64,000 nt of DNA from Otatea glauca. Lineage: Eukaryota > Streptophyta > Magnoliopsida > Poales > Poaceae. Below are positions 9,945-21,159 of this stretch, piece by piece. The notes under the pieces were generated by a model, which worked only from the letters and a program-made list of their open reading frames with translations, was not told the DNA's origin and did no database searches. Within the stretch, counting starts at the first letter, position 1. Every line of letters begins with the position of its first letter. Position numbers and translations under genes: made by a program. The stretch covers positions 74,015,667-74,079,666 of the forward strand of contig CM070715.1 of NCBI GenBank assembly GCA_036346275.1, given 5' to 3'.

Positions 9945-10465
9945 AAAAAAAAATTTACGTTTAGGTCATTTTTTCAAAAAAAAAAACATTTAGGTCTTTT
10001 TTCGAAAAAAAATTACGGTTAGGTCCTTTTTCTCGAAAAAGAATATATATTACGCTTAGGTCCTTTATGCGTTTTTAGGGCTTGCGCTCGGGTCCTTTTC
10101 CATAATATCAAAATTACGTTTAGGTCCTTTCTAGGGAAAAAATACGTTCAGATCCTTTTTTCGAAAAAAATTACATTTTATTTTGGTCACTTTTTTGTTT
10201 TTTTAGCATCGTTTAAGCTCTTTTTTGAAAAAACAAAATTTTGTTTAGGTCCTTTTCGAAATAAAAAGTTTGTTTTTTTCTTTCTGTTTTTCGTTTTTCT
10301 CGACGCGGACCTTCTGTTCCAGCGAAATTGCAGATTATATCCTTTCAACCGTTTCGCGTGTTTTCTCGATTTTCTCACGTAGGGAGCGACAGTAGCACGT
10401 TTTCTCAAATTTGCTCGTGTGGGGAGCGGCAGTCGTGGCGTGGCACGCCGCGCTCGATTTTCTAG
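9945..10465 (+). mobile_element. Helitron-like 3' part with TAGGTCCTTTT array
   Basis: The right end has the Helitron layout: a hairpin CGTGGCGTG-G-CACGCCGCG at 10434-10452 (one wobble pair), nine bases, then CTAG at 10462-10465 followed by T. The body (9955-10260) is a degenerate array of (A)n-TTACGTTTAGGTCCTTTTTTCG units about 30-55 bp long. I could not place a 5' TC end securely; the palindrome at 9913-9940 lies near where it might be. No helicase is encoded, so it would be non-autonomous. Confidence 0.55.
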
Positions 10466-10916
10466 TATATATTATACGCGGAAGAACTGGAGCGTAGGGA
10501 GGCTGCCCACTCACCAGTTTTGCGAGAAAACCCTTCAGAAAATCCGTAATCGCGGAAAGGTCCCTCCACCGTTTTTTGCAAAAAGGACTCTGTGAATTTT
10601 GAAATCACAAACAAGTCCTTTCACCGGTTATTTTGCAAAAAAGACCCTGTAATTCTGCAAATTGGACTCAACCACGGTTCTTTTGACCCAAAAGATTCTA
10701 AAATCACGAACAGGTCCTTCTATCGGTTATTTTTTTAAAAAACCCCGTAGTTCCGCAAATTCGACACGTAGCCGGTTCTTTCGACCCGAAAGATTTGGAA
10801 TTGCGTTTAGATCCTGTTATTTTGTAAAAAAAAATACTCTTCCACAAATTCAACACGGACATCGGTTCTAACCAGATTTTTCCGCGTGGCACGGCATCGC
10901 GCGCAACTCTACCTAG
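10466..10916 (+). mobile_element. Second Helitron-like segment ending in CTAG
   Basis: The same kind of AGGTCC(T)T-containing degenerate units (near 10555, 10615, 10710 and 10805) end in a GC-rich block, CGCGTGGCACGG...CGCGCGC, then CTAG at 10913-10916 followed by T. The hairpin is decayed (only CGTG-G-CACG pairs well). It looks like an older relative of the element ending at 10465. Confidence 0.4.
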
Positions 10917-11339
10917 TTATAATTCGGTCCATAAACTCGGACATTCTCTGCGACGGCGCAGCACTTAATCAAAGAATACCTACCATTGCCACTGCTATGA
11001 ACTTCCAATTCAACGCCATGAACAAATACAGAAGTTAGACTTAGACCAGTGATCAATTCCTGGCGTTTCCTAATACTCACCTACCAGCTGGGCCTTCTGT
11101 TTGCAGGTTCTCACAATTAGCAATGCCAAGTTTACTAATCATTTGACTTCAACACCTAAGATCTTGATCAGTTCAACTGCTCGCGTTCTATGTTTGTGCC
11201 TTAAAAAGAAGAAAAGAAAAACTCTGTTTGTGCGTGTGTTAATTGGACGGTACAACTCATCTTCTGAAGAATTGACCGTGAAGTACAAGCATAAATACAT
11301 ATACATATACCCATATATATGGCAACATATCCCATAAAA
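10917..11339. other. Unassigned sequence, no gene seen
   Basis: AT-rich, with a small run of TATACA/CATATA at about 11295-11325. No ORF or terminal repeat that I can support. Confidence 0.3.
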
Positions 11340-11700
11340 ACAACCTTTATCGTGAAAACTCCGTGAAATCCACGTGTACATGTTTTGAAAAATTCTCAAA
11401 AAATTACCATAAGTAGGGGAGGCGAGCTTCTACAATCTTACAAAATTTGAAGACCAAACTCAATCACATTTGAAAGATATAAAAAAGACAAATTCAGCCT
11501 AAATAGTGATTTTTCACTTTTCAGCACTATTTATTTTGTTGTTTGTCTTTTTATATCTTTCAAATGCGATTGAGTTTCGTCTTCAAATTTTGCAGGATTG
11601 TAGAAGCTCACTTCCCCTAAGTATGGTAATGTTTTGAGAATTTTTGAAAACTTTTACACGTGGGTTTCACGGAGTTTTCACGATAAGAGTGGTTTTCACT
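11340..11700. repeat. Foldback element, GTGAAAACTCCGTG family
   Basis: The arms at about 11350-11510 and 11535-11695 are inverted copies. The ends GTGAAAACTCCGTGAAATCC and its inverse (GGTTTCACGGAGTTTTCAC) are joined by inner blocks ATTACCATAAGTAGGGGAGG and CAAACTCAATC...TTTGAAAGATAT. Related copies occur at 15140-15745, 16285-16890 and 57610-57905. Confidence 0.8.
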
Positions 11701-11749
11701 CATATATATGGGCAACATATCCAGTGAGACTGGCTCTGGGCCTCTAGCC

Positions 11750-12012
11750 CACCCTGGCAATATTTATTAGCAATATTTACATCAACATATTTTAGTAACA
11801 ATATTTGTTCAATTATATTTAGTAGCAATATTTGTAAGTATGTCAAGTAGCAATATTTGTTGAAGTATGTCAAATAGCAATATATGTTCAATTATGTCAA
11901 GTACCAATATTTGTTGAAGTATATTTAGTAGCAATATTTATTCAATTATATTTAGTACCAATATTTGTTCAATTATATTTAATAGCAATATTTGTTGAAG
12001 TATATTTAGTAG
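11750..12012. repeat. Minisatellite, about 27-29 bp period
   Basis: About ten degenerate units built on AGTAGCAATATTTGTTCAATT follow each other, alternating between TTCAATTATATTTAG and TGAAGTATGTCAAG tails. Purely non-coding. Confidence 0.85.
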
Positions 12013-12839
12013 CATCCAAAATGGTACTATTTGATAAGTAACGATATTTGTATACACAGAAATTATCTTGCTATGGTATATTTTAATATATTAATGTTAT
12101 CAAATATTGAAAATCTTACTTCTTGTTGTATGCATGCATGAACTACCAAAACTTTAGTATGGAAGTTGTACTCTGTACCACTAGTTATATTATGTACTTT
12201 AGTATGGAAGTTGCAACTCACTTTTTTTACTAACATTCCGTTCATGTAGATCTAACATGGCATATGTGTGACAATAGAAAAACGACGAAGCTATGCCTAC
12301 TTCACAACTTCAAATGAAAGGTATTGAAATATAAATGGTGTTGATATGTGAATGGTATTGATATGTAAATGGTACTGGTATGTCATTATGTGAATACCTA
12401 TTTTTGCACTTGTTGGATTGATACATGAGTAGTATTGAAATGAAAGATTATTTGTTGATATATTATTACTAAATGCCTACTTTACAGCTTGCAATTGTCT
12501 AAAATATAGCAACGGTCATGTCAAATTTTTTCCATATTTACGAAAGATCACGCCAGAGTTTTCATGTTTTCTCATACTTTTTTACATATTTCCTATTTTT
12601 TTGGCCTTTAATTCTTTTTTTACAAATTTTACAGCATTTTTTTTGCAATCCCCTTTTTTCAACGGTCGCCGATTTTTGCCAAAAATCGCTTGAAATTCGA
12701 GCCTTTTCGAGCGGTTTTCGTCTATTTCGTTCGAAATTCGCTCGATAGTTTGACGAGATTTTAAATTCATTTGACTTTTTAAACCATTTGGTTATGAGCG
12801 AATTTCGTTTGGTCTTTTGCGAATTTCGATACTGCTGGG
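12013..12839. other. Unassigned AT-rich sequence
   Basis: Contains a short run of TGGTATTGATATGTRAA repeats at about 12338-12378. The part at 12510-12830 has many TTCG/CGAA steps and loosely resembles the ends of the TIR element at 19312-20752, but I cannot define an element. Confidence 0.3.
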
Positions 12840-13800
12840 TCATCGAAATCCGAGTTCGAAACCAATGTAGTAGGATGGATACAAAGATTGCCCATAGTGT
12901 GTAATTAAGATGGAAAGCATATACAGGTGAAAACTATATGCCAAATGCACTCCAAGTGTATATGGATGAGATTTTACTGTTAATTTACCGAGTATATCGT
13001 AAGATTTTACTACCGCACAGCCTGCTGAACCTTTTGTTATAATAGTAAAATATATGTATATGGATAATAAAATCTGATCCATACAATTAATGTTTGTTGG
13101 CGAGACTTATATTACTCTCGTTATCAGTAAGCTATCGGTGAAAACCGTTCATGTATCAGGGCCGCCAATAAAAAGTTATAGCTAAATCAAAGAAAAAACT
13201 GATTTCTGTACAAACAAGAATCGCATTTACTAGTTGGTCATGCGGTGTAAACCGGTAATGTGTTTCCTTGTTTGCACTAGAATCACTTTTTATTTGATTT
13301 AGCCATAACTTTTTATTGATAGCTCCGATTAATGAACGGTTTTTATCAGTAGCTTCCAAACGACAAGAGCAACATAATGATATAAGTCTCACTAATAAAA
13401 TCCATATGAATGAGATTTTACTGCTATTTTACCGAATGTGTCGTAAGATTTTACTACCACATAGGCTGCTGAACCCTCTAGCATGATAGTAAAATATATG
13501 TATATGGATAGTAAAATTTTATTCATACGACGTTTATTGGTGAGACTTATACCATTCTGTTCCTCTTGTCGTTAGTAAGTTACTAGAGAAAATCTTTTGT
13601 GAATCAGAGCTATATAAAAAAATTATGGCTAAAACAAAGAAAAACCTATTTATGTACAAACAAGGAAATGCGTTTACTAGTTTGTTTGCCAGGTAACTGA
13701 TAGTCAACTAGGATAGTTCTGTCGCGCTGAGTACAACTTGGTTGGTATGCATTAATTGGCTAGGGAGTAGAATAGCCTATGCTGCACGTAGCTGTAAAAT
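12840..13800. mobile_element. MULE-family element, truncated copy (copy C)
   Basis: The right end, GGGAGTAGAATAGCCTATGC, matches the right end of the element at 14686-17391 (GGGAGTAGAATGGGCTATTC) and abuts a microsatellite as that one does. The interior carries the family's sub-repeat (TTTTTATTGATAGCTCCGAT, ACGACAAGAG, GATATAAGTCTCACTAAT) twice, inverted and direct, and many TTTACTA/TAGTAAA motifs. No left end like that of the other copies was found, so it is probably truncated. No transposase is present. Confidence 0.55.
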
Positions 13801-13890
13801 TATACATACATACATACATACATACATACATACATACATACATACATACATACATACATACATACATACATACATACATACATACATACA
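13801..13890. repeat. (CATA)n microsatellite
   Basis: About 22 nearly perfect CATA units. They lie between the end of MULE copy C and the start of a foldback element. Confidence 0.97.
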
Positions 13891-14535
13891 GGAAGCTTTT
13901 TTCGTACTCCTGGGAGTACATATTCCCACCTCTAATATACCACTTAAATGAATGTTTCATACTCCTTTATCACTATCGGTATACTCCAATAATAATTCTA
14001 AGATACTCCAATGCGATATGGCTGAAAAAATTCATTGGAGCCTTTTTTTTTGCTATATACCCTTTTCCATATGTAAAAGGAATATATAAACAAATTATGC
14101 TATAAAGGGTGAACTTTGATGAAATTTTTTGTATAACTCACTTTGGAGTATCTTATAATTAGTATTAGAGTATACTCATACCCCTGGGAGTACGTACTCC
14201 CACCTTGCATATGTCGCTTAAATAAATTTTTTTACCTCTTTATCCTTTTGAGCATACTCTAATAATGATTATAAGATACTCCAAAGTGAGTTCCATGAAA
14301 AAGTTCATCAAAATCCACTTTTTATAGCATAATTTACATATATATACTCATTTTACATATGAAAAAAGACATACAGTAAAAATAAAGGATTTTGATGAAA
14401 TTTTTTCAACCATGTCGCATTAGAGTATCTTAGAATTAGTATTTAAGTATACCAAAAGTAATAAAAAAGTATAACACGTTCATTTAAGTAGTATATTGAA
14501 AGTGGAAGTATGCACTCCCGAGAGTACAGAAAAAG
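13891..14535. repeat. Foldback element, GAAGCTTTTTCTGTACTC family
   Basis: The left end GGAAGCTTTTTTCGTACTCC and the right end, GAGTACAGAAAAAGCTTC, are inverted copies, and the similarity runs inward for about 200 bp (ATACCACTTAAATGAA, AATTCTAAGATACTCCAATG, ATGGCTGAAAAAATT). The centre holds a GGGAGTACGTACTCCC palindrome near 14184. It is bounded by (CATA)n on the left and TATATG repeats on the right. Two relatives lie at 52167-52911. Confidence 0.75.
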
Positions 14536-14632
14536 CTTCATATGTATATGTATATCTATATGTATACATATATATCTGTATATATACGTATGTACATGTA
14601 TATATACATATATATGTATATATGTATATATG

Positions 14633-14663
<31 letters not shown>

Positions 14664-14685
14664 GTATATATATGTATGTATATAT
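14536..14685. repeat. TATATG/TATA microsatellite
   Basis: Alternating tatatg, tatata and tatgta steps without interruption, between the foldback element and the MULE copy B. Confidence 0.95.
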
Positions 14686-15139
14686 ACGGTAGCGCTAATC
14701 TGCGCTTTACGTGTAGATTAGGTTATTCCACACGCTTGTCGAAACGTAATGAGAAACGCATGCAATATAAATCAGACTAAGAAATGCAACCTGGTAGTAA
14801 AAGAATATATTTTACTCCAGAATAATAGATGCAATACCAGTTAATGCATTGGTCAACACAATTAGTTAATGCGTATTGTAGTTTGTACATAAATTTTTTT
14901 CTTCTTCATTTTAGCCTAATCTTTTTATTGGTAGCTCAAATTTGTAAATGGTTTTCACCAATTGTTTACTGACGACAAGAGGGATAAAATGATATAAGTA
15001 TCGCTATTAAATACTAATTTTATTGACTGGTAAAATAAATAACTACTTTTTCAATAAGAAATTACTACATCTACAACTAGAAATTACCATCATTACAATT
15101 GGAAAAATCCTACACAGATTAGTTAATTGCCAGTAAAAG

Positions 15140-15745
15140 TCTGTGAAAGCTATACGTATAAGTTTTAAAAAATTCACCAAAAATTACCATACGTAGGGAA
15201 TGTAAGCTTCTATTGCCCTGCAAAATTTGGAGATCAAACTCAGTCGCATTTTAAAGATATGAAAATGACAAATTTACTATTCAGCATTGATTAGCGCTTG
15301 TAAATTATCAATTTCTCAAACGAGATTGATTTTTGTCCTCAAATTTTGCAAAGACAGAATCTCACCCCCCCCCCCGCGAGCATATGGTAACTTTTTGAGA
15401 CTTTTTTTAATCATTTTACTAAATCATCGACAAATAGAAATAATTTCTTTTTTGTGAAAATCACATATACATGTTTTAAAAAATTTTCAAAAAATTACCA
15501 TAAGTATGGGAGGAGATATTCTACATCCCTGTAAAATTTTAAGATCAAAATCAATCTTATTTGAAAGATATGAAATTAACAAGCGCTAATCAATGATGAA
15601 TAGTAAATTTGTTCTTTTCATATCTTTAAAATGCAAGTGAGTTTTGTCTTCAAATTTTACAGGACTGTAGAACCTCACATTTCCTACGTATAGTAATTCT
15701 TTTAGAATTTTTTAGAACTTATACATATAGTTTTCTCATACTTTT
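15140..15745. repeat. Two foldbacks of the GTGAAAACTCCGTG family inside copy B
   Basis: Blocks AAAATTACCATACGTAGGGA and CAAACTCAGTCGCATTT face CAAACGAGATTGATTTTTGT and ATATGGTAA; a second set begins near 15460. A run of 13 C at about 15367-15379 interrupts the first. Confidence 0.65.
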
Positions 15746-16284
15746 ATTACCAAAATATCTGATCTGTGTAAGATCAGTAATTTGATTTTACTATTGCTGT
15801 AGAAGCTTACTGGTTGAAGTAATTTTACTATGGTATGAACGATTTTATTGTCACACCTACTGTAAATTTTTACTATAGTGTATCTGTGATTTCCCTATGT
15901 CGATCAGTACCTTTTACTGCAATAGAAATAACCTTAGTACTAACAGATCAGTGTGTGTACGAATACGAATGATTTATCATGCTTTCTAAATTTTACTATC
16001 TTTACTATTACTACCGAATTGATCACCCCAACTAGTTAATGCATTCTTTGATTTGTACATGAATCCGATATGTTTTTATTGGTAGCTCCGATTTGCAAAT
16101 TGGTTTCACCGGCAACTTACTAATGACGAGAGGAGCAGAATGATATAAGTCTCGCTATTAAGAAAGTAATTTTGCTGACTGGTAACAGAAATTACTATAT
16201 CTACAACCTGAAATTACAATATTTACAACTTGGAATTACTACATCTAAAATATATTTTGCACAAATCAGTCATTTGACAATAAA

Positions 16285-16890
16285 GTCCGTGAAAACTATA
16301 CGTACAAGTTCTAAAAAATTCACCAAAAATTACCATACGTAGGGAATGTAAGCTTCTACAGCCGTGTAAAATTTGAAGATCAAACTCAGTCGCATTTGAA
16401 AAGATATGAAAATGACAAATTTACTATTCATCACTGATTAGTGCTTGTCAATTTCATATCTCTCAAACGAGATTGATTTTTGTTCTCCAATTTTGCACAA
16501 ATGTAGAATATCACCTCCCCTGTATATGGTAATTTTTTTGAGAATTTTTCAATCATTCTACTAAAGCGCCGACAAAAATAAATAAATTCTACCTGATGAA
16601 AAATGCATGTAAAAGTTTTCAAAAATTCTCAAAAAATTACCATAAGTATGGGAGGAGAGATTATACATCCTATGAATTTTTAGGATCAAAATCATTCTCA
16701 TTTGAAAGATATGAAATTAACAAGCGCTAATCAGTGATGAATAGTAATTTTGTTCTTTTCATATCTTTCAAATGTAAGTGAGTTTGGTCTTCAAATTTTA
16801 CAGGGCTGTAGATGCTCAAATGTCCTACGTATGATAATTTTTGAGAATTTTTCAGAATATATACATATAGTTTTTATGAAGTTTTACTGT
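16285..16890. repeat. Two further foldbacks of the same family inside copy B
   Basis: They repeat the 15140-15745 arrangement, as expected if the whole unit was duplicated. Confidence 0.65.
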
Positions 16891-17388
16891 CAAATGGTTG
16901 ATTTGTGTAGGATTTTTCAATTATACTTTAAGGTAGTAATTTCTAGTTGTAGACGTAGTAATTTCATATTATAAAAATAGTAATTTACTTTACCAGTCAA
17001 TAAAAATTACTGTTTAATAGTAAGACTTATATCATTTTATTTCTCTCGTCGTCAGTAAGCTACGGGTGAAAATCATTTGCAAATCCGAGTTACCAATAAA
17101 AAGATATGGCTAAAATAAAGAAGAAATAGATTCATGTACAAACTACAATACACATTAACTAGCTGGGTTGACCAACACATTAATTAGTATCTCATTCGAT
17201 AGTAATTGCATCTGGTGTTTTATAGTGAAATGTATACGTGATTTACTACCGAATTGTAAAACTGGAGTGCTTTTATTAGTTGGTTTTTGCCACGTCAGTC
17301 TGATGCGTCGTTTAGTGCGTTGCATAACTCGATCGGACTGGGTTAAATGACTGGGGAGTAGAATGGGCTATTCTACACCCAGAATAGC

Positions 17389-17389
<1 letters not shown>

Positions 17390-17434
<45 letters not shown>
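17390..17434. repeat. (TA)n microsatellite
   Basis: About 22 perfect TA units directly after the right end of copy B. Confidence 0.97.
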
Positions 17435-17437
<3 letters not shown>

Positions 17438-18488
17438 AATAAAAAATCATAGTTACTAATTCTTTGTTTATGGTGCTAAAAGGCTATAAGTTGGGTGAAT
17501 ATGTCCGAAGAGGTCAAGATGAGTGACAAGATGGTATTTTGCAGAGGTTTGACTTGCAGGTCCTGCTGCTGTCTAATGGGATGTGTTACTGTCATGGAGT
17601 AGAACTGGAGTACCGAACTGTGGGTTTTTACCAACTGGTCATCATTTGCAAACGGCTGACTTTGCAACACCCTAATAAAAGATGGCATTCTTTTTTCAAA
17701 CCCAAAAGTTAAATCAGGCCATTGGAACCTCTCCCTCCTCTTTCTCTCTGTCTCTTGAAAGGGCATGGCATTGGAATCTCGATGCTCATCAATATGTTCA
17801 CATTGGTTTTGACTAATGGTGTAAGCTGGAGAAAAATAAAAGGATATTCGGTGTTGCTACCTTTTCTTGCGTTAATGGTAGGCGACCAGTATGACGTCTT
17901 GAAGATAAAAAAAAATACCGTGAGTTAAGGAGGATACTACGGGTAAGATGGTCGAAACCGATGCTCTAATCCTTTCGCACCTCCTCGCCACTGGTTTTGA
18001 CTAATGGAAACATTTCACTTTCAAACATCCCTAGCACATTGCGGCATCATTGGAACGTGTTTCAACAGCTCGAATGAAATGTCGCGTTAGCTACTGAAAA
18101 AAATTCACAATGGTTGATAAGGCACTACAACATTGCAAAATTTACCGAAGAGATGGGATGCACGATTCAGAGATCTCACATACAGTCATCGTCCAATTAG
18201 CAGTGGCCGGTAAAGATCTTATCAACGAAAAAGAATGAGACAAATCCTAATAAATAGATCAAGACTTCCCCGGCTCTCTCGTCTATACGTGAGAAATTTC
18301 TGGCCATGCATGGATAATTGGAGATTGATGATGATGCCCATTGATCAGTTCAAAGCCTCCAAAGTCCAAAGACTAGCCAGAAAGAAATACAGTGTGACGG
18401 CACAAGACTTGTGCCCGGTAGGTTAATTAGGTGAACTAAGAACGTTCCATTCAACAACAACCACTGTAGTGTATGATATAGATTTTTT
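17435..18488. other. Unassigned sequence, no gene supported
   Basis: Less repetitive than its surroundings. Short frames are open on both strands (for example 17476-17766 minus, 18235-18426 plus), but none resembles a known family and none shows the GC bias of the two host genes here. Confidence 0.3.
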
Positions 18489-18815
18489 TAAAATAATATA
18501 TTTTTAGAATAATTTTTAAAAATAATATGCAAATATACCTCTATTGAATTGGTGACAGATCTCCTATCGCCAACCTTCTGTTGCCAAATAAATTGGCGAC
18601 AAGGTTCTATCGCCTTTTCATTTGGCGTGAATTAGCGACAAAATAATATGTCGGTCAATTCAATTCGGACAAAATAGATATCTGTCACTAATTCAATTGG
18701 TGAAAATAGCTCGGTCGCCAAATGAAATGGTGATAGAGGTATATTTCTGTAATTTTTTTGGCGTATTATTTTTGAAAATTATTATAAAAATATATTATTT
18801 TTAAAGAAATCGTAT
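18489..18815. repeat. Foldback element with AT-rich arms
   Basis: The left arm AAAATAATATATTTTTAGAA...TATACCTCTAT and the right arm ATAGAGGTATAT...ATAAAAATATATTATTTTTA are inverted copies of about 80 bp. The core repeats TGGCGACA/TCGCCA-type blocks with AATTCAATTGG. Confidence 0.75.
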
Positions 18816-19063
18816 AGTATATATGCAAAGATAAGGTAAAATATTTGACTCGTGATTTGTACACACTTCTGTCCCCTGCTCTTCTGTTTGACAGTACTAG
18901 TACTAGTATAGTAGTAAGCAGAACTGTGCGACACAACGAGACTAATCGGAAAAAACAGATTTCAGATTTCAGAACGCATGGCATTTAGCATAGACCCTGA
19001 ACCTCACCAACATACCAGGCAGCCAACCGCATTCATGCGTGCAACTTTCTGGAGTATTTTTTT

Positions 19064-19186
19064 GATAACCCACTTTTTATTAATATGAAAAAATGAATAC
19101 ATGAAAAAAAATTATTATTGCTGTAATTTGTTTCCAGGACATTTATTTTCGCCATATTAGTAAAAAGTGGGTCATTTAAATAAACA
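19064..19186. repeat. Small inverted-repeat element
   Basis: GATAACCCACTTTTTATTAA and the inverse of its right partner (CATATTAGTAAAAAGTGGGT) form ends of about 24 bp around an AT-rich centre. A short MITE is likely. Confidence 0.55.
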
Positions 19187-19311
19187 AAATTCCAACTTTC
19201 TGCAGCTTCTCGATCTTACTCGTCCATCCAGTGCGCACAACGAACAGTGACTGTGCGAGCTTATGTTCATTTTTTTTCCTCTTCTCTTCAATCAGTCAAC
19301 ATGATTCCAAT

Positions 19312-20752
19312 CAAGGATTGAAATCTCGTTTTCGCTCTAAATCTCGTCAATGGCCGGAGAATGAAATCTCGACGAGATTTACAAATTACGGATACATTCC
19401 GGACAAAATACAAAAACAAAAATTCAAATACGGATTTTTTTCTACCGAGAAAACCGAAATTTTAGCCGGTTTTGTTGAGATCTCAGCAAAATTGCACCGA
19501 GTGAAAAATAGATCAAACGATGTCAAATTTTTTATATTTTTCTGTGTAGGTTCCTGACACATCAGTGATGTTTCCATAAATATTTCAGATGATTATAAAA
19601 TTTGATGAATTTTTAAACTCAAATATTGCTACTGTCCTGATAAAACGCTGATCGGTAAGTTTGAACCGAATGAAAAATGAAACAAACCACGTTAGAAAAT
19701 TTTGAAATTTTTTCCATGATTATTATGCATAAATAATATTCTCATAAAATTTTCAGATGATTATCAAACTTCATGAAGTTTTAAAAAATCGGACAGTGCT
19801 ACTGTCCTGATAAAAGCTTTACCGGCAAACTTCAACCAAATCAAAAATGGTACAAACCACGTTAGAAAATTTTAAAATTTTTTGTGGATGGTTCTGATGT
19901 ATCATTAATGTTTATGTAAAATTTAATATGATTATAAATCTTCAATAAGTTCCAAAAATTCTGATAGTGCTACGTCCTGATAAAAGCCTAATGATCAATA
20001 CATAGATTTGCTTTAGCAATAAAAAAAGGTTTAATATTTTTTAAATTTTCAGAAGGGTTCTAAGGAAATGCTTAAGATCTCATAAAATTTTTGAATTATT
20101 ATCACACTCCAGTGAATTTATAAAATTCATACAAGTGCACTGTACCATTTATGTTATTTCTGTTTTTGATTTTTGAAATATAACAAATGAAGTTCAACGC
20201 ATACATAGATTTGATTGAGCAAACAAAAGAATTTGATTTTTTTTTTAAATTTTAGAGAATGGTAATGAAGTAATTAATCTATCATAAAAATTTTGGATCA
20301 TTATCACACATGAGAAAATTTATAAAATTCTGACAAGATTACTGTCCCAATTATGTTCATTCTGTTTTTGATTTTTTAATGATAACAAATGAAGTTAAAT
20401 TATTTTGAAAATTTTTATGTATGATCCTACACTTCTTAGGATGGTACTACAAATCTTTCACATCATGATAAAGCATGTACAATTTTATAAAAATCCAACA
20501 GTGTTTCTGCAATTTTTAAAAAATATCTCAAAAATTCAGTTTTTCAACAAATTTTTATAGGAGAAGACTTTCCTAGGGGTTATTGGACCAAATCCGTAAA
20601 AAAGGTTAAAAATCGGTCAAAAATCCCGAGATCTCGCCGAGATTTCCTAGATTACTGTAGGAATTTTTTTTTTTACTCCTATCAGCATTTCAAAATTCGT
20701 TCATGTTCGAAAACCGAGATCTCACGAAATTTAAACGAGATTTTAATCCTTG
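19312..20752. mobile_element. TIR transposon with CAAGGATT ends, non-autonomous
   Basis: The left end CAAGGATTGAAATCTCGTTT and the inverted right end CAAGGATTAAAATCTCGTTT match in 19 of 20 bases. Secondary inverted blocks (CGACGAGATTT; CGCCGAGATTT) lie inside each end. Flanks are TTCCAAT and TTCCCAAC, a possible but imperfect 8-bp duplication, so hAT is likely but unproven. The interior holds about four degenerate tandem units of about 155-170 bp marked by TACTGTCCTGATAAAA and ACCACGTTAGAAAATTTT. No transposase. Confidence 0.7.
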
Positions 20753-20892
20753 TTCCCAACCCCCTCCCCCAACGGCCCAAACCCCCCCTCTCCCCCAATG
20801 CGTACTGATAAGTACTAAACATGAGGTCAGCATACATAGCTAGAATGCGGAGGACGTTTTTTCCCCCTTTTAAGAGAATATCAACAGAAATA

Positions 20893-21159
20893 GGTTCTGT
20901 TTGGGGGTAGCGGGTGATTTTCTGAAAAAGTTGCTTTTTGATTTTTTACTGAAAAGTAGCCATAGTTTTTTTATGAGATGTTGTTTGGCAAATAGCTAAT
21001 TTCTCTTAATAATAAAGCTTTAAAAGCACGCCTTGCTCTGTTTTTAGCTTTTGCTAGTTATATATGGCTTCTAACTCATGCCTAAAACCGCATAAAAGCT
21101 AATCCATTTAGAGGGCATACTGGTTTTTTTGAAACTGGTTTTAAACCTCAAACAGGGCC
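20893..21159. mobile_element. Tourist-like MITE with ATA flanks
   Basis: The left end GGTTCTGTTTGGGGG and the inverted right end GGCCCTGTTTGAGG match. ATA lies on both sides (20890-20892, 21160-21162). Confidence 0.6.

Larger units (their letters stand above)
14686..17391. mobile_element. MULE-family element, non-autonomous (copy B)
   Basis: The left end ACGGTAGCGCTAATCTGCGC followed by TTTACGTGTAG matches the inverted right end of the 45-52 kb element (ACGGTAGCACTAATTTGTGC, TTACGTGTAG). The right end matches that element's inverted left end (GTAGAATAGnnCATTCTAC). It is therefore a relative in opposite orientation. Both ends touch TA-rich microsatellites. The interior is two direct copies of an approximately 880-bp unit (14860-15755 and 16030-16900) followed by a partial inverted copy (16900-17170), and contains four half-foldbacks. 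No transposase ORF. Confidence 0.65.

Noticed and set aside
9955..10260. Regularly repeated TTTAGGTCCTTTT units, considered as a CRISPR-like array
   Set aside because: Units are degenerate, spacing varies, the spacers are A/T runs, and the sequence is from a plant nucleus; a transposon-internal repeat is the simple reading.
13742..14105. Open frames with IHTYIHTY repeats
   Set aside because: They translate the (CATA)n microsatellite and adjoining foldback.
14496..14780. Open frames with YIYICIY repeats
   Set aside because: They translate the TATATG microsatellite.
17476..17766. A 96-codon minus-strand frame (FGFEKRMPSFIRVLQ)
   Set aside because: No family resemblance, no conserved start context, AT-rich composition unlike the host genes here.
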